Shown: in pieces, positions 23,093-25,528 of the stretch
Numbering within the stretch: the first letter of the stretch is position 1
Layout of the letters: each line of letters opens with the position of its first letter
DNA from: MAG-121220-bin8 sp964433845
Lineage (GTDB): Bacteria > Bacteroidota > Bacteroidia > Flavobacteriales > Flavobacteriaceae
Length of the DNA stretch: 25,528 bases
Assembly: GCA_964433845.1 (NCBI GenBank)
Contig: CAYSTA010000025.1
Span: 1-25,528 of the forward strand
Reading direction: 5' to 3'
Program-made: the position numbers and the translations under genes
The notes under the pieces: model-generated
Told to the model about the DNA's origin: nothing
Seen by the model: only the letters and a program-made list of their open reading frames with translations
The model's database searches: none

Positions 23093-23100
23093 TAGTTTTA
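23093..23100 (+). promoter_or_regulatory. Weak -7 box (TAGTTTTA) for birA
   Basis: This octamer is identical to the box of the DUF1573 operon and one mismatch from TAnnTTTG. It is placed 17 bases before the birA ATG. No TTG is visible at -33, so the call is tentative. Confidence 0.3.
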
Positions 23101-23117
23101 TAATAATTTAGTTACAA

Positions 23118-23846
23118 ATGAATATAATCAAACTTGATGCCATTGAATCTACAAATGACTATTTAAAAAATAGTAAAATCGATGATATTCAAATTGTTTA
23201 TACTTATAATCAAACTAAAGGTAAGGGACAAAGAGGAAACCAATGGCTTAGTGAACCAGGAAAGAATTTAGCATTTTCCATAAAAATATTCCCTGAAGAT
23301 TTTCAAGTTCATGATCAATTTAGAATTAATATCATCTTTTCTATGTTCATTTTTAATACACTAAAATCGTTAAAAATTCCTGACATAAAAATTAAATGGC
23401 CAAACGACATAATGTCAGGAGATAAAAAAATATGTGGGATTCTAAATGAATTAAAAATAAAGGGAAATCATATTGAAAATATTATTGTTGGATTTGGATT
23501 AAATGTTAATCAAGAAAATTTCGATAATTTACCTAATGCTTCATCTTTAAAATTAATTACCTCTATAAATTATTTATTAGATCAAATTGCAAACCTGTTT
23601 ATTCAAAATTTAAATAAATATAATTATTTAGAAAAACTAATCAATTCTAATGTTAACAACAACGATTTATTTTACGCATATAATTATAATTTATATGGTT
23701 TAAATTCTGTTTTAAAATTTACAAATGACAAATCAAGATTTGAAGGTGAAATTTTATCTGTAGATTCAAAAGGTAGTATTAGAATTAGAAATAATGATAA
23801 TTCAATAGATAACTACAATATTCATGAAATTAAAATGATTTATTAA
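23118..23846 (+). CDS. birA: Biotin--[acetyl-CoA-carboxylase] ligase (BirA)
   Basis: Cytoplasmic enzyme that activates biotin with ATP and attaches it to the biotin carboxyl carrier protein. The 242-residue protein contains the catalytic domain and a small C-terminal SH3-like domain. Motifs are ESTNDYLK near 10-17, GKGQRGNQWLSEPGKNLAFS near 35-54 (biotinyl-AMP loop), IKWPNDIM near 94-101, KKICGILNE near 104-112 and IVGFGLNVN near 124-132. No N-terminal helix-turn-helix is present, so it is monofunctional and not a repressor. It is divergent from rsfS and abuts the YqaA-like gene with no gap. Confidence 0.93.
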   Translation: MNIIKLDAIESTNDYLKNSKIDDIQIVYTYNQTKGKGQRGNQWLSEPGKNLAFSIKIFPEDFQVHDQFRINIIFSMFIFNTLKSLKIPDIKIKWPNDIMSGDKKICGILNELKIKGNHIENIIVGFGLNVNQENFDNLPNASSLKLITSINYLLDQIANLFIQNLNKYNYLEKLINSNVNNNDLFYAYNYNLYGLNSVLKFTNDKSRFEGEILSVDSKGSIRIRNNDNSIDNYNIHEIKMIY

Positions 23847-24296
23847 ATGGAATCATTTGTTGAATGGGGTTATTTAGGTCTATTTCTCTCAAGCTTTTTA
23901 GCTGCTACAATAATTCCTCTTAGTTCTGAAATAGTTCTTAGTGTTTTAATTATTAAAGGATATGATTTTGGATTAAGTTTATTTGTTGCCACAATTGGGA
24001 ATTGGCTTGGAGGGCTAAGCAGTTATTATCTAGGCAGATTGGGTAAATGGGGAACTTTAGAAAGATATTTTAATTTAAGAAAAGAAAGGATTTATAATTT
24101 CAAAATAAAAGTTGATAAATGGGGGAGTGCATTGGCTTTTTTTTCTTGGTTGCCAATACTGGGTGATCCCATTGCAGTAAGCTTAGGATTTTTTAGAACA
24201 AATTATATTTTAGTAGCTGTTTGGATGTTGTTTGGAAAAATTTTTAGATATGTAGTTTGGGCAATTATAACATATTGGGGATTATCTTATTTTTAA
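23847..24296 (+). CDS. YqaA-family (DedA/VTT-like) membrane protein
   Basis: A 149-residue membrane protein of the SNARE-associated/DedA superfamily, YqaA branch. Features are about four hydrophobic helices, an N-terminal re-entrant-type segment with SSFLAATIIPLSSEIVL (near 16-32), the motif GNWLGGLSSYYLGRLGKW near 51-68, and a second half with LPILGDPIAVSLGFFR near 102-117. Related DedA proteins contribute to lipid scrambling or proton-motive-force maintenance; YqaA itself is uncharacterised as far as I know. The ATG immediately follows the birA stop, so the genes are probably co-translated. It ends three bases from the convergent SDR gene. Confidence 0.85.
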   Translation: MESFVEWGYLGLFLSSFLAATIIPLSSEIVLSVLIIKGYDFGLSLFVATIGNWLGGLSSYYLGRLGKWGTLERYFNLRKERIYNFKIKVDKWGSALAFFSWLPILGDPIAVSLGFFRTNYILVAVWMLFGKIFRYVVWAIITYWGLSYF

Positions 24297-24299
24297 TAA

Positions 24300-25097
24300 T
24301 TATTTATTGAATCTACCTGGTGCTATAAATGAGCTAAGGATTTTAAAAACTGATTGGGGGACAGAATTTATTAAAAAAGCTATTATTTTCCATGTTTTTG
24401 TAGGCACACAAATGGCCTTTCCTTTTAGCATTGCATTTACTCCTTCAATTGCAATTCTTTTAGCAGATTTTTTTAAGAATTTAGGAACCCTATCCATTTC
24501 ATTTTGTACTCCACTAGCTGTATGAAAATTTGTAACTGTATATCCTGGGCAAACAGCAGTTGAAGAAATTCCGTTTTTATTATAATTTAAATTTATTGCT
24601 TCACTAAATCTATTTACAAAAGTCTTTGTAGGACCATATAACGATTGAATTGCAGAAGGAGGTGCAAATGCAGCAATTGATGAAACTATCATAATTTTTC
24701 CTCCTCCTTTTTCCATCATTATAGGAATAAATAATTTTGTTAAGGCTATAACGGAAATGCTTAAAACTCTTATGCATTTTTCTTCATCTTCCATTGAAGA
24801 TTCATGTAAAGGAGCTACAATCCCATAACCTGCATTATTTATTAATATTTCAACAAAATAATTTTTAGAATTGCAATATTGAAATATTTCTTTTGGAGCT
24901 TCTTTCTTACTTAAATCAGATGAAACAAAATCAACTTTTACCTTGTATTTTGATGAAATATCTTTTGAAATTTTTTGTAATAAACCCTCTCTTCTTGCAG
25001 TTAAAATTAAGTTGAATCCTTTTTCTGCTAAATAATATGCTATTTCAAGGCCAATTCCAGATGATGATCCTGTGATAAGGGCATAAGATTCTTTCAT
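24300..25097 (-). CDS. SDR-family NAD(P)-dependent oxidoreductase
   Basis: A 265-residue classical short-chain dehydrogenase. The cofactor motif is TGSSSGIG (8-15), followed by an Arg pattern at the end of strand 2 (LTARREGLLQ) that favours NADPH, NNAGYG near 87-92, catalytic Ser in MIVSSIAAFAPPSA near 136-149, and the YGPTK catalytic Tyr/Lys near 154-158. It is cytoplasmic with a slightly hydrophobic, basic C-terminus. The substrate is unknown; relatives annotated as DltE-like or generic SDRs reduce ketones, aldehydes or acyl derivatives. It starts exactly where the SRPBCC-like gene ends, so the pair is likely coupled. Confidence 0.9.
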   Translation of the reverse strand: MKESYALITGSSSGIGLEIAYYLAEKGFNLILTARREGLLQKISKDISSKYKVKVDFVSSDLSKKEAPKEIFQYCNSKNYFVEILINNAGYGIVAPLHESSMEDEEKCIRVLSISVIALTKLFIPIMMEKGGGKIMIVSSIAAFAPPSAIQSLYGPTKTFVNRFSEAINLNYNKNGISSTAVCPGYTVTNFHTASGVQNEMDRVPKFLKKSAKRIAIEGVNAMLKGKAICVPTKTWKIIAFLINSVPQSVFKILSSFIAPGRFNK

Positions 25098-25493
25098 TTA
25101 ATTTAAGTTTTTAATATTTTCTGAAAGATCATTAATAAAAGATTGTAATGGATTTTTTACCATCATTTGTAACATGGGATTGAGGTTCCCATCAAATTCC
25201 AAATGAAATGAAGATATTTGATCATCAGATTTAGATATAAATCCAGTAAGAGAAAAATCTATTTTAGAATCTAATGATTTTAAAATAATTTTTGAAGGCA
25301 TGTTTTTCTCAGAAATTTTCAATTTTATCGCTGGCATTCCTTTTATAGAAAAAACAAAAGACTCTTCATCAATAATTTCAAATTTAGAAACATTTTCAGG
25401 CATAATTTTTTTATAATTTTCTATTAAACAAAGCCTATCAAATAAAACTTTATCAATTAAATTTATTTGTGAAATTTTACTAATTAGTTTCAT
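25098..25493 (-). CDS. SRPBCC-like (START-fold) protein
   Basis: A 131-residue protein resembling the small SRPBCC family members of Flavobacteriia. An N-terminal segment ends in YKKIMPENVSKFEI, a central strand reads FVFSIKGMPAIKLKI, and the C-terminal helix region contains NPMLQMMVKNPLQSFINDL. The fold would provide a hydrophobic ligand cavity; ligand and function are unknown. From memory such genes often sit beside pyrE and birA in this group, and birA is close by here. It starts with ATG three bases after the stop of the clipped upstream gene and abuts the SDR gene. Confidence 0.72.
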   Translation of the reverse strand: MKLISKISQINLIDKVLFDRLCLIENYKKIMPENVSKFEIIDEESFVFSIKGMPAIKLKISEKNMPSKIILKSLDSKIDFSLTGFISKSDDQISSFHLEFDGNLNPMLQMMVKNPLQSFINDLSENIKNLN

Positions 25494-25496
25494 AGA

Positions 25497-25528
25497 TTAA
25501 TTATTAGGATTCCAGTCCTGTGGACTTT
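25497..25528 (-). CDS. C-terminal end of a clipped gene, possibly pyrE
   Basis: Reading the minus strand in from the window edge, one frame encodes SPQDWNPNN and then a TAA at 25497-25499, three bases before the SRPBCC-like start. The Trp-containing end resembles the tail of flavobacterial orotate phosphoribosyltransferases, and the neighbourhood fits pyrE. However, another frame is also open to a stop at 25504-25506, and nine residues are too few for identification. Confidence 0.35.
   Translation of the reverse strand, partial: SPQDWNPNN

Noticed and set aside
1..25528. Search for tRNA genes, CRISPR arrays, insertion sequences, toxin-antitoxin or phage genes
   Set aside because: No cloverleaf-like GC-rich segment, regularly spaced repeat, transposase or integrase motif was visible by eye on either strand.

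Overview
The window is a dense, very AT-rich stretch of bacterial chromosome. Its gene content and order point to the Bacteroidota, most likely a streamlined, probably marine member of the Flavobacteriia. Supporting signs are promoter boxes of the Bacteroidota form TAnnTTTG, no clear Shine-Dalgarno sequences, a C-terminal tail like a type IX secretion sorting domain, a DUF1573 protein, a DUF1800/DUF1501 pair, an O-acetylhomoserine route to methionine, and the block birA / rsfS-ftsH-LUD-cdsA-psd. The lineage is inferred from protein style and synteny; there is no rRNA or marker search behind it. I recognise 26 complete protein genes and one clipped gene end. I see no tRNA, rRNA, CRISPR array, prophage or insertion sequence, and no gene-free stretch longer than about 170 bases.

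Left part (1-5652, all on the minus strand). A methionine operon metY-metX-hom runs leftward to a strong hairpin terminator at the window edge. It is preceded by a SAM-II type riboswitch, which also carries an 18-bp alternative pairing that would dismantle the aptamer. Upstream lie an alpha/beta hydrolase and a secreted M20 peptidase.

Middle part (5725-13635). On the plus strand a DUF1800-DUF1501 pair is probably exported: DUF1501 carries a twin-arginine signal and a T9SS-like tail, while DUF1800 has no signal. A minus-strand pair follows, a short-form Nif3-like protein and a DUF164 zinc-ribbon protein in which all four expected zinc cysteines are replaced. The Nif3 gene is divergent from lpxK (lipid A kinase), and lpxK ends inside the stop codon of the convergent lipA (lipoyl synthase). 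A divergent Nramp-family transporter comes next.

The transporter ends a tightly packed minus-strand operon: DUF1573 protein, murB, a small four-cysteine membrane protein, an ECF-type sigma factor, then the transporter (15855 down to 12424). Divergent from it is valS on the plus strand.

Right part (18582-25528). The minus-strand block rsfS-ftsH-LUD-cdsA-psd covers ribosome silencing, membrane proteolysis and phospholipid synthesis. It is divergent from birA and a YqaA-type membrane protein. Convergent with those are an SDR oxidoreductase and an SRPBCC-like protein, preceded by the clipped end of another gene, possibly pyrE.

Most points to follow up are regulatory or show lineage-specific loss: the two-state SAM-II leader, the cysteine-less zinc ribbon beside a shortened Nif3, the Nramp homologue without the canonical metal-binding motif in a sigma-factor operon, and the mixed export signals on DUF1501. 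I did not find a clearly new defence or mobile system.
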